Counted from the stretch's first letter, positions 18,496 to 26,915 are shown. The stretch: 64,000 nucleotides of DNA from Burkholderia ambifaria AMMD (GCF_000203915.1 NC_008390.1:1860001-1924000); one strand, 5' to 3'. Numbers and translations: made by a program. The notes: generated from the sequence alone by a model not told the origin.

Positions 18496-19297
18496 GCCGA
18501 TGCTGCATCTCGACGCGCTGTGCGTCCGCTACGGCGCCCGGGTCGTGCTCGACGGGCTGTCGCTCGCGCCGGTCGAGCCGGGCACGACGGTCGGGCTGCT
18601 CGGGCCGAACGGCGTCGGCAAGTCGACGCTGCTGCGCGCACTGGCACGGCTTGCGTCCCCGACCGGTCGCGCGACATTCGGCAGCTTCGACCTGCTGGAC
18701 GGGTCGCGCCGCGAACACACGCGGCAGGTCGGCTATCTGCCGCAGACCTTGCCGCAACCGTCGTCGCTACTCGTGTACGAAGCCGTGCGCAGCGCGTTGC
18801 GCGCCACCTGCGGCGGCCTGTCCGACGCGACGCGCGACCGGCGCTTGCAACAGGTGTTCACGCGGCTGCGGCTGCACCCGCTGGCAATGTCGCCACTCGA
18901 CCGGTTGTCGGGTGGCCAGCGGCAGATGGTCGGGCTCGCGCAGGTGCTCGTGCGCGACACGCCGCTGCTGCTGCTCGACGAACCGACCAGCGCGCTCGAC
19001 CTGCGCTGGCAATTGCTCGCCCTTGAGGCGGTGGGCGAGGCGGCCCGCCAGCGTGGCGCAATCGTGCTGGTCGCGATGCACGACCTGAATCTCGCCTCGC
19101 GATTCTGCGACCGGCTCGTGCTGCTGAGCGCCGACGGACTCGTCGCGGACGGCGCGCCGGCCGACGTGCTGACGCCGCCGAACCTGCGGCGCGCGTACCG
19201 CGTCGATGCAAGGGTCGAACGCACGGCGTCGGGCGATTATGTCGCGCTGGCAGAGCGGGCAATTCCGGACGAGCCGGCGCTTGCTTGCGACAATTGA
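18488..19297 (+). CDS. Iron-siderophore ABC transporter ATP-binding protein (FepC/FecE type)
   Basis: 269 residues. Walker A GPNGVGKST near residue 40, the ABC signature LSGGQRQM, and Walker B LLLLDEPTSALDL, followed by an H-loop VAMHDLNLASRFCD typical of the FecE/BtuD branch. It powers import through the permease it overlaps. Last gene of the uptake operon; the 125 bp that follow hold no obvious terminator before the deacetylase gene. Confidence 0.94.
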   Translation: MAEPMLHLDALCVRYGARVVLDGLSLAPVEPGTTVGLLGPNGVGKSTLLRALARLASPTGRATFGSFDLLDGSRREHTRQVGYLPQTLPQPSSLLVYEAVRSALRATCGGLSDATRDRRLQQVFTRLRLHPLAMSPLDRLSGGQRQMVGLAQVLVRDTPLLLLDEPTSALDLRWQLLALEAVGEAARQRGAIVLVAMHDLNLASRFCDRLVLLSADGLVADGAPADVLTPPNLRRAYRVDARVERTASGDYVALAERAIPDEPALACDN

Positions 19298-19422
19298 GCG
19301 ATTCGACGCTTGAGCACGGGCGGTTGCGCGCGCATGCTTTCGCTCGCTAACAACGCACGACCGATCGGCCTCCGGATTGCGCTATCGTTCAGGTTCCACT
19401 CACACGACGCGCCGTCCACGCG

Positions 19423-19998
19423 ATGTCCATTCACCTCAGTTTCGACGACGGCCCCGGCCCGTCGACGCCGTCGTTGCTCGACGTCCTGCGCGACGCATCG
19501 TGCAAGGCGACCTTCTTCCTGCTCGGCACGAACCTGGCGGGCGCGCTCGACGTCGCGGCGAGAATGGCGCACGAAGGCCACCGGCTCGGCAATCACACCC
19601 GTTCGCACGCGAGACCGGGCGCGCTGGCGGACGACGTGCTGATCGACGAGATCGAGGCAACCGACGCGCTGATTCGCGAGGCCTGCCGCCGCGCCGGCGT
19701 TCCTGCGCCGGACGCGATCCCGCTGCGCCTTCCGTACGGGTTGATGCCGCGGGACAATCGCGCAGCCGTGCTCGCGCGCCTGCAACGCGAACACACCGGC
19801 TGGACCGCGATACTGGATGACTGGCAGCGGCCGGCGCCGTCACCGCAGGCGCTATTCGACGCAATGTGCGCGCATGTCGACGCGAGCGCGGCGCGGCATC
19901 GCGACGTGCTGTTCTGCATGCACGACGGATCGCGGCACGGCGAAGCGCGGCCCAACACGGTCGAAGCCGTGCGCCTGTTCCTGAATCGGCAGCGCTGA
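19423..19998 (+). CDS. Polysaccharide deacetylase (NodB-homology) protein, short
   Basis: 191 residues. It begins MSIHLSFDDGPGPSTPSLLDVL, the first NodB motif with the metal-ligand and catalytic Asp pair, followed by GHRLGNHTRSHARP, which supplies the two His ligands. This family removes acetyl groups from N-acetylated sugars. It is close to the minimum length for a functional NodB domain and has no signal peptide, so it would act in the cytoplasm. It stands between the siderophore locus and the unusual cluster on the other side, and converges with the phosphotransferase at 20011. Whether it belongs to either is unclear. Confidence 0.85.
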   Translation: MSIHLSFDDGPGPSTPSLLDVLRDASCKATFFLLGTNLAGALDVAARMAHEGHRLGNHTRSHARPGALADDVLIDEIEATDALIREACRRAGVPAPDAIPLRLPYGLMPRDNRAAVLARLQREHTGWTAILDDWQRPAPSPQALFDAMCAHVDASAARHRDVLFCMHDGSRHGEARPNTVEAVRLFLNRQR

Positions 19999-20010
19999 CA
20001 CGACTACCGG

Positions 20011-21003
20011 CTAGCTTTCGGGCGCCGCCTCGTCCAGCAACTGGCGCCAGCCGCCGAGAAATCCGATGCCCGGCCCCGGCATCCACAGGCCGCGCTGCGC
20101 GGCTTCGAGATGGATCAGCGTCTGGTCCGCGCAGAACAGCACCCTCAGCGCATCCCGCCTCACGCGCATCCAGTCCGGTGCAGCGTCAGGCCGCGTCGCT
20201 GCGTAGGCTTGCAGGCCGGCTTCCCATCGCCGTGCATCGAATACGAAGCGATCGTCCCTGGCCGCATCGCGCGACAGCGCGAACAACGCAAAGGCCGCCT
20301 CGAGCCATTGCGCGCCCTGCCCCACATCGTCGAAATCCAGCACGCCGTTCACCGCATTGCCCACATACAGCAGGTTACCCGCGTGATAGTCGCCGTGCAG
20401 CCAGTGCACCGGCCCCGTCAGCCAGCGTGCGGCGGCGTCGAGATGCGCGCGGATTCGCCGGATCACCGTGGCGTAGTCACGGCCCAGATCGCCCGCCAAC
20501 GACGGCATCGCCCGTGCGGCGACGCGCGCATGACGCGCCGACAGCCACGCCAGCGGTGCCGATTCGCTTACGGGTATCGACGCCAGTGCCGCATGCAGAT
20601 GCGCGAGCGCACGCATCGCATCGACCGCGCCGGCCTGCGCATCGTCGGGCAGGCCGGGACGTCCGTCGATATGCTCGAACAGGTGCAGCCAGCTTCCATC
20701 GGCGGCCTGCACACCGGTTTGCGCATCCACGGTCGGCCGCAGCCGCGGCAGCGCGGGCAATGTCGGCGCCGTGCGCAAACCGCCGAGACGCCCGAGTATC
20801 GACGCCTCGCGACGCACCTGCCCGACCGGCTTGCCGGACCACGACACGCGCAGCACCGTGCGCCCCGCGGCGCACTCGACGAGGTACGTTTTGTTAGTAT
20901 GGCCCGACGCCAGCGCCTGCAGGCGCGCCGGCGCGATGTTCCAGTACCGGTGAAGCCACGGTTCCAGCGTTTTCACGTCATTCCTACTCGTTGCATTGAC
21001 CAT
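20011..21003 (-). CDS. Aminoglycoside phosphotransferase (APH)-family kinase, copy 1
   Basis: 330 residues. The kinase-like catalytic loop is HGDYHAGN at 203-210 and the metal-binding DFDD at 223-226, as in APH, homoserine kinase II and choline kinase families. An N-terminal lobe with GHTNKTYLV (33-42) resembles the nucleotide-binding loop. The start ATG (21003-21001) shares the tetranucleotide CATG with the start of the divergent gene at 21002, so no intergenic promoter exists unless one of the true starts is internal. The second copy at 24805 has the same length and the loop at the same residue numbers. Substrate unknown; a hydroxyl of a sugar or amino alcohol is typical. Confidence 0.85.
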   Translation of the reverse strand: MVNATSRNDVKTLEPWLHRYWNIAPARLQALASGHTNKTYLVECAAGRTVLRVSWSGKPVGQVRREASILGRLGGLRTAPTLPALPRLRPTVDAQTGVQAADGSWLHLFEHIDGRPGLPDDAQAGAVDAMRALAHLHAALASIPVSESAPLAWLSARHARVAARAMPSLAGDLGRDYATVIRRIRAHLDAAARWLTGPVHWLHGDYHAGNLLYVGNAVNGVLDFDDVGQGAQWLEAAFALFALSRDAARDDRFVFDARRWEAGLQAYAATRPDAAPDWMRVRRDALRVLFCADQTLIHLEAAQRGLWMPGPGIGFLGGWRQLLDEAAPES

Positions 21004-21691
21004 GTCAGAGCGTCCTTCGGCCCGCATGCGGGACATCAACATCGAATGGCTGACGCGCGCCGCCGAATTCGACCATCTGTTCCAGACGCGCTGGCTCGGC
21101 GAGCGCTTCTTCCATCTGCCCGGCGACATGCTCGCCCTGCAGGAACTGATCTGGCGCGCGCGTCCCGACTGCATCGTGCAGACCGGCATCGCGGCGGGCG
21201 GCGGCGTCGTATTCTCCGCGTCGATGCTGGAATTGACGGGTGGCCACGGCCGTGTGGTCGCGATCGAACCGCGCCTGCGCGACGAGGTCAGGCAGCGCCT
21301 GCAATCGCACCGGCTCGCCCATCGCATGGTGCTGATCGAAGGCGAATCGTGCGCAACCGACACGCTCGCATCGGTACGCGCGCGGATCGGCGACGGCGCG
21401 CGCGTGATGGCGATCCTCGATCTCACGCATACGCACGCGCACGTGCTGCGCGAACTCGCCTGCTATGCGCCGCTCGTGACGCCCGGCAGCTACGCGATCG
21501 TGATGGATACCATCATGGAGTATCTGCCCGAGTCGATGTTCGACGGCAAGCCGTACGGCAGAGGCAACAACCCGGCCACGGCCGTGCATGCGTTTCTCGC
21601 CGGCGACGACCGGTTCGAAGTCGACCACGACATCGAGGACCGCGTGCTCATGACGCTGTCGCCAGGCGGCTTCCTGAAGCGAGTGCGCTGA
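21002..21691 (+). CDS. CmcI-like (cephalosporin hydroxylase family) enzyme, probable SAM-dependent O-methyltransferase
   Basis: 229 residues. The Rossmann-type site reads IVQTGIAAGGGVVFSASML (58-76) with AIEP at 87-90 and a metal-type ILDLTHTHAHV, followed by YAIVMDT and, near the C-terminus, YGRGNNPATAVHAFL. This is the pattern of the CmcI / rhamnosyl O-methyltransferase family, in which several members methylate sugars or polyketides despite the hydroxylase name. It starts in the CATG shared with the APH gene on the other strand; an internal ATG (MRDINIEW, 21026) is an alternative. Its last 44 bases overlap the 3' end of the glycosyltransferase gene on the opposite strand. Confidence 0.83.
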   Translation: MSERPSARMRDINIEWLTRAAEFDHLFQTRWLGERFFHLPGDMLALQELIWRARPDCIVQTGIAAGGGVVFSASMLELTGGHGRVVAIEPRLRDEVRQRLQSHRLAHRMVLIEGESCATDTLASVRARIGDGARVMAILDLTHTHAHVLRELACYAPLVTPGSYAIVMDTIMEYLPESMFDGKPYGRGNNPATAVHAFLAGDDRFEVDHDIEDRVLMTLSPGGFLKRVR

Positions 21692-22853
21692 TCAGGCGGG
21701 CGGCCTGCGCCGAACCGTCGCGCGCGTAGCTCGCGCGGATCCGCGCCGCCTGCTCGCGCAACGATCCGGGACGCAACAGGCGTTCGAGCGCGTCGGCAAT
21801 CTCCGCGACGCCGGCCTGCTGCAGATCGAGCACGCACCCCGCGCCGGCCCGCTCGACGAAGTGCGCCGAATGGAACTGGTCGTTGCAGAACGGCGACAGC
21901 AGCATCGGCACGCCGCACGCGAGCGACTCCATCACCGAATTCGCGCCGCCATGGCTGACGAACGCGTGCGTGCGCCGCAGCAGCGCCAGCTGCGGCGCGT
22001 AACGCACCGCGACGACGCGCTCGTCATCGACCGGCAGCAAATCCGAATCGGCCAGTTCGCCCACCGACAGCACCAGTTGCGCCGACGTCGTGCGCGTCGC
22101 GTCGATGACTTTCGCGAACAGCTCCGGGTGGTAGTAAAGCTGGCTGCCGAGCGACATGTAGACGAGCGGGCGATCCGCGTCGAGGCGTTCCCACGGGAAC
22201 GCCGTCTCGTCGCCGCGCGGGCCCGAAGGCATCGCCGGGCCGACCAGTTCGACACCGGGCGGCGGCGTACCGACCAGCGCGTCGGTCGTGAACGCGAGCG
22301 TCAGATGCGGCGACAGGATGTCGCAACCGCGAAAACGCGCGTCGAGACCGTAGCGCGCGAACAGGCGCGTGCGTTCCGGCTCGAGCCATCGCACCGTACG
22401 GAGCAGTTCCGAATCGAGCGCGTCGGGTAGCACCGGATTCAGCGAATTGGACATCGAGACCCACGGCAGCCCTTCCAGCTCGGCAGCGATCGCCGCGGCG
22501 TAGAGCAGCGGATCGATCACGACCACGTCGGGCTGCCATTCGCGCAGCACGGCGCGGATGCCGTCCACCTGAGCGGGCGCGAGGTCGATCAGCAGCGTGC
22601 GGATCCAGTGCCTCAGCCAGTCGGCGTCGCGAATGTTCGCGGCGAAGCTCGCGCCGCGCGACAGGTCGTGGCGTTCAGGCGTCTCGCGCGGCCCGACGAA
22701 TGCAAAGCCGCCGGCGCCGTCGAGCTGCGCGCTGATGTCGGCCGGCGCGTAGAACGCGACGTCGCAGCCGGCCGCGCGCAGATGCTGGGCCGGGCCGATG
22801 CACGGATTGACGTGGCCCTTCTCGGGCACCACGCAGAACAGGATGCGTTTCAT
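21648..22853 (-). CDS. MGT-type UDP-dependent glycosyltransferase (GT1)
   Basis: 401 residues, starting MKRILFCVVPEKGHVNPC, the typical opening of the macrolide-glycosyltransferase (GT-B) family, where GHVNP is the conserved acceptor-side motif. In the C-terminal half VYMSLGSQ and HGGANSVMESLACGVP mark the nucleotide-sugar site. It would attach a sugar to a small-molecule acceptor in the cytoplasm. The start at 22853 is 8 bases after the stop of the ligase gene; an in-frame ATG at 22883 would overlap that gene and lacks homology. Last gene of the five-gene operon. Confidence 0.9.
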   Translation of the reverse strand: MKRILFCVVPEKGHVNPCIGPAQHLRAAGCDVAFYAPADISAQLDGAGGFAFVGPRETPERHDLSRGASFAANIRDADWLRHWIRTLLIDLAPAQVDGIRAVLREWQPDVVVIDPLLYAAAIAAELEGLPWVSMSNSLNPVLPDALDSELLRTVRWLEPERTRLFARYGLDARFRGCDILSPHLTLAFTTDALVGTPPPGVELVGPAMPSGPRGDETAFPWERLDADRPLVYMSLGSQLYYHPELFAKVIDATRTTSAQLVLSVGELADSDLLPVDDERVVAVRYAPQLALLRRTHAFVSHGGANSVMESLACGVPMLLSPFCNDQFHSAHFVERAGAGCVLDLQQAGVAEIADALERLLRPGSLREQAARIRASYARDGSAQAARLISALASGSRLATAS

Positions 22854-22860
22854 GGGCGAC

Positions 22861-23928
22861 TCAGGTTGAGCGATGCGCGGCATCGAGATGAAGGCGATCG
22901 AGATGATCGAGGATCAGCGTCAGCGTGACCCACAGCACGCGCTCGGTATCCGCCTGCAACGTGGGCGCGGCCAGACCGAGCGTGTCGGCCAGTGCACGCG
23001 TGCGGTCGCGATCGAGCAGCGGCGCGAGATCCATCGCCGGTGCGAGCCGCCCGCGCTTCGGGCCGTGCACGAGACGGTCCGGCAGGTTCAGGCGCGCACC
23101 GAGATCGCGCAGGCACTGCTTGTTCGGGTCGGGTGCGATGCTCGTCAGATGCGCGACGACGTCGGCATCGACGAACGGCGGATGCAGATCGACCGACGCC
23201 TCGTCGAACAACGCATGGCACAGCGGCAGATAGTTGGCCGACCGGTCGCGGCGCAAGACCTGATCCGCGCCGTCGCCGGTGATCGCCACCTCGACGCCGT
23301 CCGCGGCGATCGCCTCGGCCAGCAGCAGCTTCGCGACCGGGTGCAGGTTGAACATCGGCTCCTCGACCGCATGGGTCGTTCTCGGCAGCGCCGCGACGAA
23401 GTCGGCCTCGTTCGCGCGCACGATCTTCACGTTCGCCTGCATCTGCGCGGCGAGTTCGAGCGCCGCGTCGAGTTCGCAGTAGTCGGGCATGTCGGTCGCG
23501 AGGATATAGGACGTCACGTGCCGCTGGGCGCCGAGTTCGCGCAGCAACGCGAGCAGCAGCGCCGAATCGAGCCCGCCGCTCAGCGCCAGCGCGACGCGCT
23601 TGCCGCTGTCGAGCGCGCGTTGCAGCGATGCGCGCAGCACGGTGTCCAGATCGGCATGCCGGGGCCGCTCGGGCGCCGGCCGCACCGCCAGGCCGTGCGG
23701 CGCCCGGATCAGTGCATGACCGGGCGGCACCGCGAGCACGTCGCGCAGCACCGTGCGGCCGATCAGGCGCTGGCCGCTCAGGTAGCCCGCGATGGCGGCC
23801 GGGTCCGGCGCGCCGGCCGCTTGCCCCGACGCCTGCAGGACGGCGCGGATGCCGGACGCCGCCACGCCGCTGCGCGGATGGTAGTGCAGACGATCGAAAC
23901 CGAACGGGTCGCGCGTGCCGACGATCAT
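22861..23928 (-). CDS. Asparagine-synthetase-like ATP-dependent amide ligase lacking the glutaminase site
   Basis: 355 residues. Residues 1-35 (GTRDPFGFDRLHYHPRSG) match only the tail of the class II glutamine amidotransferase domain; the N-terminal catalytic Cys2 is absent. The synthetase domain is complete: SGGLDS PP-loop at 117-122 and EVAITGDGADQV further on. Without glutaminase it should use free ammonia or another amine, as beta-lactam synthetase and lasso-peptide cyclases do for internal amines. It begins inside the stop of the radical SAM gene (23925-23928). A partner carboxylate substrate cannot be named. Confidence 0.85.
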   Translation of the reverse strand: MIVGTRDPFGFDRLHYHPRSGVAASGIRAVLQASGQAAGAPDPAAIAGYLSGQRLIGRTVLRDVLAVPPGHALIRAPHGLAVRPAPERPRHADLDTVLRASLQRALDSGKRVALALSGGLDSALLLALLRELGAQRHVTSYILATDMPDYCELDAALELAAQMQANVKIVRANEADFVAALPRTTHAVEEPMFNLHPVAKLLLAEAIAADGVEVAITGDGADQVLRRDRSANYLPLCHALFDEASVDLHPPFVDADVVAHLTSIAPDPNKQCLRDLGARLNLPDRLVHGPKRGRLAPAMDLAPLLDRDRTRALADTLGLAAPTLQADTERVLWVTLTLILDHLDRLHLDAAHRST

Positions 23929-24803
23929 GGATAACGAGCCTTCAAGGTGTCCACTTCAATGCGTTTCAGGATGCGATGCGGCGCGACCGGCGCGCTGCCG
24001 CCGCGGCAATGCAGGCATGCTTCGAGCGGTGCCTCGCGCTGCAGATAGGCGAGCATCGCATCGAGCATGCCGGCGTCATCGCGCAGCGGCAGGCCGTCGG
24101 CCTGGAAATCCTTCTCGCCCTTGTAGAGCGTATGGAAATGCGCCGGACGCGTACACGTGTAGAACATGCCGTCGCGAATCATATGGCAGCGCTCGCGGAT
24201 CCAGCAATCGTGATAGAGACGCCGCGCGTCGTCGCGATCCGTGCCGGGCTGTGCACGATTCATCGTCGTGAACACGTCCTGCACCTTCCAGTTCAGGCGC
24301 ACGTCGAAACGCGCGGCCTGGTGCTCGACATGCGCGATCAGGTCGGGCGAAAGCGCCGGCTTCGGATAGCGGGAGATGGTGAGCGCATCCACCGCTTGCC
24401 AGAACGCGTCCGGCATCTCGCCGAGCTTCAGGCCGTTCGTCGTGACGGAGATTTCGGGCGCGATGCCCGTGCCGCGCACGCGTTCGACGAGTTCGACGAG
24501 CGCCGGGTGCAACAGCGGTTCGCCGCCGACCAGCTTGAAAATGCGCGGGCTCAGCACCTTCGCGGCCTTGCGCAGATCGGACTCTATCGATTCGGGGCTC
24601 GCATACCACTCGGGCAGCAGCGGCGACAGCGAGCAGCATTCCGCGCAGGTCAGGTTGCAGTGGTCGACGATATGCGCTTCCAGCGAGCGCGTCCGGACGC
24701 GCCCATCGGCGACGCGGTAGTCGCGATCCAGCGGCGGCGGGAAGACATGCTGTCGCTCGCCGGAGCGCGGCGGATTCGGGATGGTGTTCGGATTCGCACT
24801 CAC
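23925..24803 (-). CDS. Radical SAM enzyme with SPASM-like C-terminal cysteines
   Basis: 292 residues. The [4Fe-4S] motif is CNLTCAEC with Cys49, Cys53 and Cys56, followed by an extra Cys57. GGEPL at 93-97 binds SAM. The C-terminal part has Cys200, Cys206, Cys217, Cys263 and Cys266, with CLHCRGG at 263-269, resembling the auxiliary-cluster (SPASM/twitch) region. Members modify peptides, sugars or cyclitols by radical chemistry. No precursor-peptide gene is evident nearby, so a small-molecule substrate seems more likely. It starts two bases after the stop of the APH gene and overlaps the ligase gene by ATGA. Confidence 0.9.
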   Translation of the reverse strand: MSANPNTIPNPPRSGERQHVFPPPLDRDYRVADGRVRTRSLEAHIVDHCNLTCAECCSLSPLLPEWYASPESIESDLRKAAKVLSPRIFKLVGGEPLLHPALVELVERVRGTGIAPEISVTTNGLKLGEMPDAFWQAVDALTISRYPKPALSPDLIAHVEHQAARFDVRLNWKVQDVFTTMNRAQPGTDRDDARRLYHDCWIRERCHMIRDGMFYTCTRPAHFHTLYKGEKDFQADGLPLRDDAGMLDAMLAYLQREAPLEACLHCRGGSAPVAPHRILKRIEVDTLKARYP

Positions 24804-24804
24804 T

Positions 24805-25797
24805 TCAGCTTCCTGCTTCCACGCAACGGGAAAAGAAATCGATCAGACGCTCGCGCGCGTCCACCATCGCGGACGCCATGGTCACCGCGCCGCTCAGGTG
24901 CGACGCGAAGCGCGACGGATCGTCGAGCCAGCCTTGCACGACCCACAGCTTGAGCGCGTGCTGCAGGCACGCGGCATCGACGGCCCACGCGAGGTGCGCG
25001 GGATTCACCGGCCGGACCCGGCCATACGCGCGCACGAAGGCTGCCGCCAGATGCGGCGCCTCCAGCGGCAAATGATTCAGGCATCGCACCAGTTCGTATT
25101 CGCGCGGCGCGCCGATCGATGCCTCCCAGTCGAGAATCAGCGGCGGCAGCGTGCCCGTGAACAGATAGTTGAACTGGTTGTAGTCGTTGTGAATCGGATG
25201 CTGCGGATCGTCGGCGGGAAACGCGTCGAGACTGCCCGGATAGTAGCGCTCGAGCATGCGCAGCGCGAGATCGACATAGCGACGCAGGTCCGCGCCGCCG
25301 TCGTTCGCGTGCGCACGATCCCGTGCGTCGAGCAGGCTGCGGCGCACCGCGTCCGCATCGATCGCGGTCAGCCGCGCGCGGATCGTGTCGAGCGACGGCA
25401 GATGCAGCCGGTCGAGGCTCAGGTGCAGCGCGGCCAGACTCGCGCCGAGCGCATTCCACTCGGCTGGCGAAAATGTATCGTAGGTTCTGAACTGCCCGGC
25501 TTCCCAGCGCGTGAGCATCGCGTGCGAGTCCTGCCCCGTCCACAGCGATGCGCCGGCTGTCGTGCGTTTCAGCGTCTGGACACGAACGCGGGCATCGCCG
25601 TGCATTTCCAGATGCGCAAGGACGGCGGCCTCCCTGGCCGCGCGCGCATGGTGTTCGAGCGCATAGAGCTTGACTGCCACACCGCCGCTGTCAGCCGGCA
25701 GATACCACACGCGTTCGCTGACCTGGCGCGGTGCGTCGCTTCGGCCGAGCGCGTAGGCGTCGCGAATCTCGTCAAAGGGGATCGCAAGCCGGTCCAT
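24805..25797 (-). CDS. Aminoglycoside phosphotransferase (APH)-family kinase, copy 2
   Basis: 330 residues. The catalytic loop is HNDYNQFN at 203-210 and the metal site ILDWE at 221-225; the second residue of the loop is Asn, not the more usual Gly. The N-lobe stretch VAVKLYALEHHARAAREAAVL carries the ATP Lys and helix Glu. Its length and the position of the loop equal those of copy 1, suggesting related roles, but the two share little sequence outside the motifs. It abuts the FkbM stop with no gap and ends one base before the radical SAM start. Substrate unknown. Confidence 0.87.
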   Translation of the reverse strand: MDRLAIPFDEIRDAYALGRSDAPRQVSERVWYLPADSGGVAVKLYALEHHARAAREAAVLAHLEMHGDARVRVQTLKRTTAGASLWTGQDSHAMLTRWEAGQFRTYDTFSPAEWNALGASLAALHLSLDRLHLPSLDTIRARLTAIDADAVRRSLLDARDRAHANDGGADLRRYVDLALRMLERYYPGSLDAFPADDPQHPIHNDYNQFNYLFTGTLPPLILDWEASIGAPREYELVRCLNHLPLEAPHLAAAFVRAYGRVRPVNPAHLAWAVDAACLQHALKLWVVQGWLDDPSRFASHLSGAVTMASAMVDARERLIDFFSRCVEAGS

Positions 25798-26547
25798 TCA
25801 GATGTGCTCCGCCGGCCCGTGTCGATACGGATGACCGGTCAGGAACGTGTTGTGTCCGACGTAGCGGAGCTTGTACATCGCCGGCCGGAACAGCACCGAT
25901 GGATCGTTGTTCGCGATGCCGAGCAGCGGGTACAGGTCCTGCCGTACGAAGAACGCGTTGTTGCCCATGTCGTCGCAGCAGACGAGTTCATAGCCCTTCC
26001 GCCTGCCGAGATGAACGAGCGATTCGAGGCTTGCACCGTAGTAGGTCGAGCCATCCCATTCGTGGTCCGGATTGAAGCACATGACCCAGCGTTCGGGCGG
26101 CGTGTAGTACGGGTTGTATTCGATCACGACGATGCGCGGCTGAAACGCTTGCAGGCCGCACCACACCCAGTAATCGTTGCCGTCGATGTCGATCGACAGC
26201 AGGTCGAAGTCGGCCGGCGTGTTCGCATCGGCGAGCAGTTGATCGACCGTATCGGGTTGGACGCGGTCCTGATACAGACGGACGCGCTCCGCGCCCGCGT
26301 AGTGGGCGGCAAGCTTGCCGAACCGATATGCGCTGCCTTCCACCAGCACGCCGGCCCAATCCTGTTCGTGCAGCAGCCGCGCGGTGTTGCTGTTGCGAAG
26401 GCCGTCGCTCGCGCCGATGTCGACGCAGAAGCGGTTGGCGGGCGCGATCCGCTCCATCAGGCGCGCCAGGATGCCCTCCTCGGTGCCCTGCGCGTAAAGG
26501 CTTTGCGCAAGGCCGGACAGGTCGAGCGGGAGGGGATGGTCCTGCAT
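25798..26547 (-). CDS. FkbM-family SAM-dependent methyltransferase
   Basis: 249 residues. The SAM motif is CVDIGASDG at 41-49, followed by an acidic VLVEGS strand, LLSIDIDGNDYWVW and IVVIEYNPYY, the usual order in FkbM O-methyltransferases, which act on polyketides, sugars or polysaccharide termini. It is the first gene of the five-gene operon. About 125 bp separate its ATG from the stranded ybiT terminator, room for a promoter, but I see no clear -35/-10 pair. A plain AGGGG-poor leader precedes the ATG. Confidence 0.88.
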   Translation of the reverse strand: MQDHPLPLDLSGLAQSLYAQGTEEGILARLMERIAPANRFCVDIGASDGLRNSNTARLLHEQDWAGVLVEGSAYRFGKLAAHYAGAERVRLYQDRVQPDTVDQLLADANTPADFDLLSIDIDGNDYWVWCGLQAFQPRIVVIEYNPYYTPPERWVMCFNPDHEWDGSTYYGASLESLVHLGRRKGYELVCCDDMGNNAFFVRQDLYPLLGIANNDPSVLFRPAMYKLRYVGHNTFLTGHPYRHGPAEHI

Positions 26548-26672
26548 CGAGGGACGGCTCCGGGTCGAAATGGGGAATGATGAATGGCGTTCGGCGGTAA
26601 TTTACCCGAAGTCGGTCAACGGGAGGAAACCGGAATTCGCGATGCGGCCGGCCCCGGCCGCGAGCGGAAATG

Positions 26673-26706
26673 AAAAAACCCGCATCGACACTGCTGTCGA
26701 TGCGGG
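26673..26706 (-). terminator. Original ybiT Rho-independent terminator, now separated from the gene
   Basis: A perfect 12-bp stem (arm cccgcatcgaca, 26679-26690 with 26695-26706) and a four-base loop, followed on the minus strand by six T (A-run at 26673-26678). It sits about 84 bp beyond the left copy of the ybiT 3' end, exactly where a terminator for the uninterrupted gene would be. Confidence 0.88.
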
Positions 26707-26789
26707 CTTGATGCGCTTGTGACGGTTCGCTCCGGGCGTTCTGGTCGGTGCCGCACCGGAACTCATGCGCGGAGGAAACCTCCGGGCAC

Positions 26790-26915
26790 TTACTCCTGCC
26801 CCTGACTTGTCAGGAATTCCTCGTAATTGCCACCGAAGTCGTACAGCGTACCGTCCGTGCGCACTTCGATGATCCGGTTCGCCAGCCCGCTCACGAACTC
26901 GCGGTCGTGCGACAC
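26790..26915 (-). repeat. Left direct repeat (attL-like), remnant of the ybiT 3' end
   Basis: 126 bases that match 29717-29842 at all but four positions (26807, 26817, 26901, 26904), with an 83-base identical core at 26818-26900. It still encodes the C-terminal ~42 codons of YbiT and its TAA, but has no upstream gene. It marks the left boundary of the island. Confidence 0.93.
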
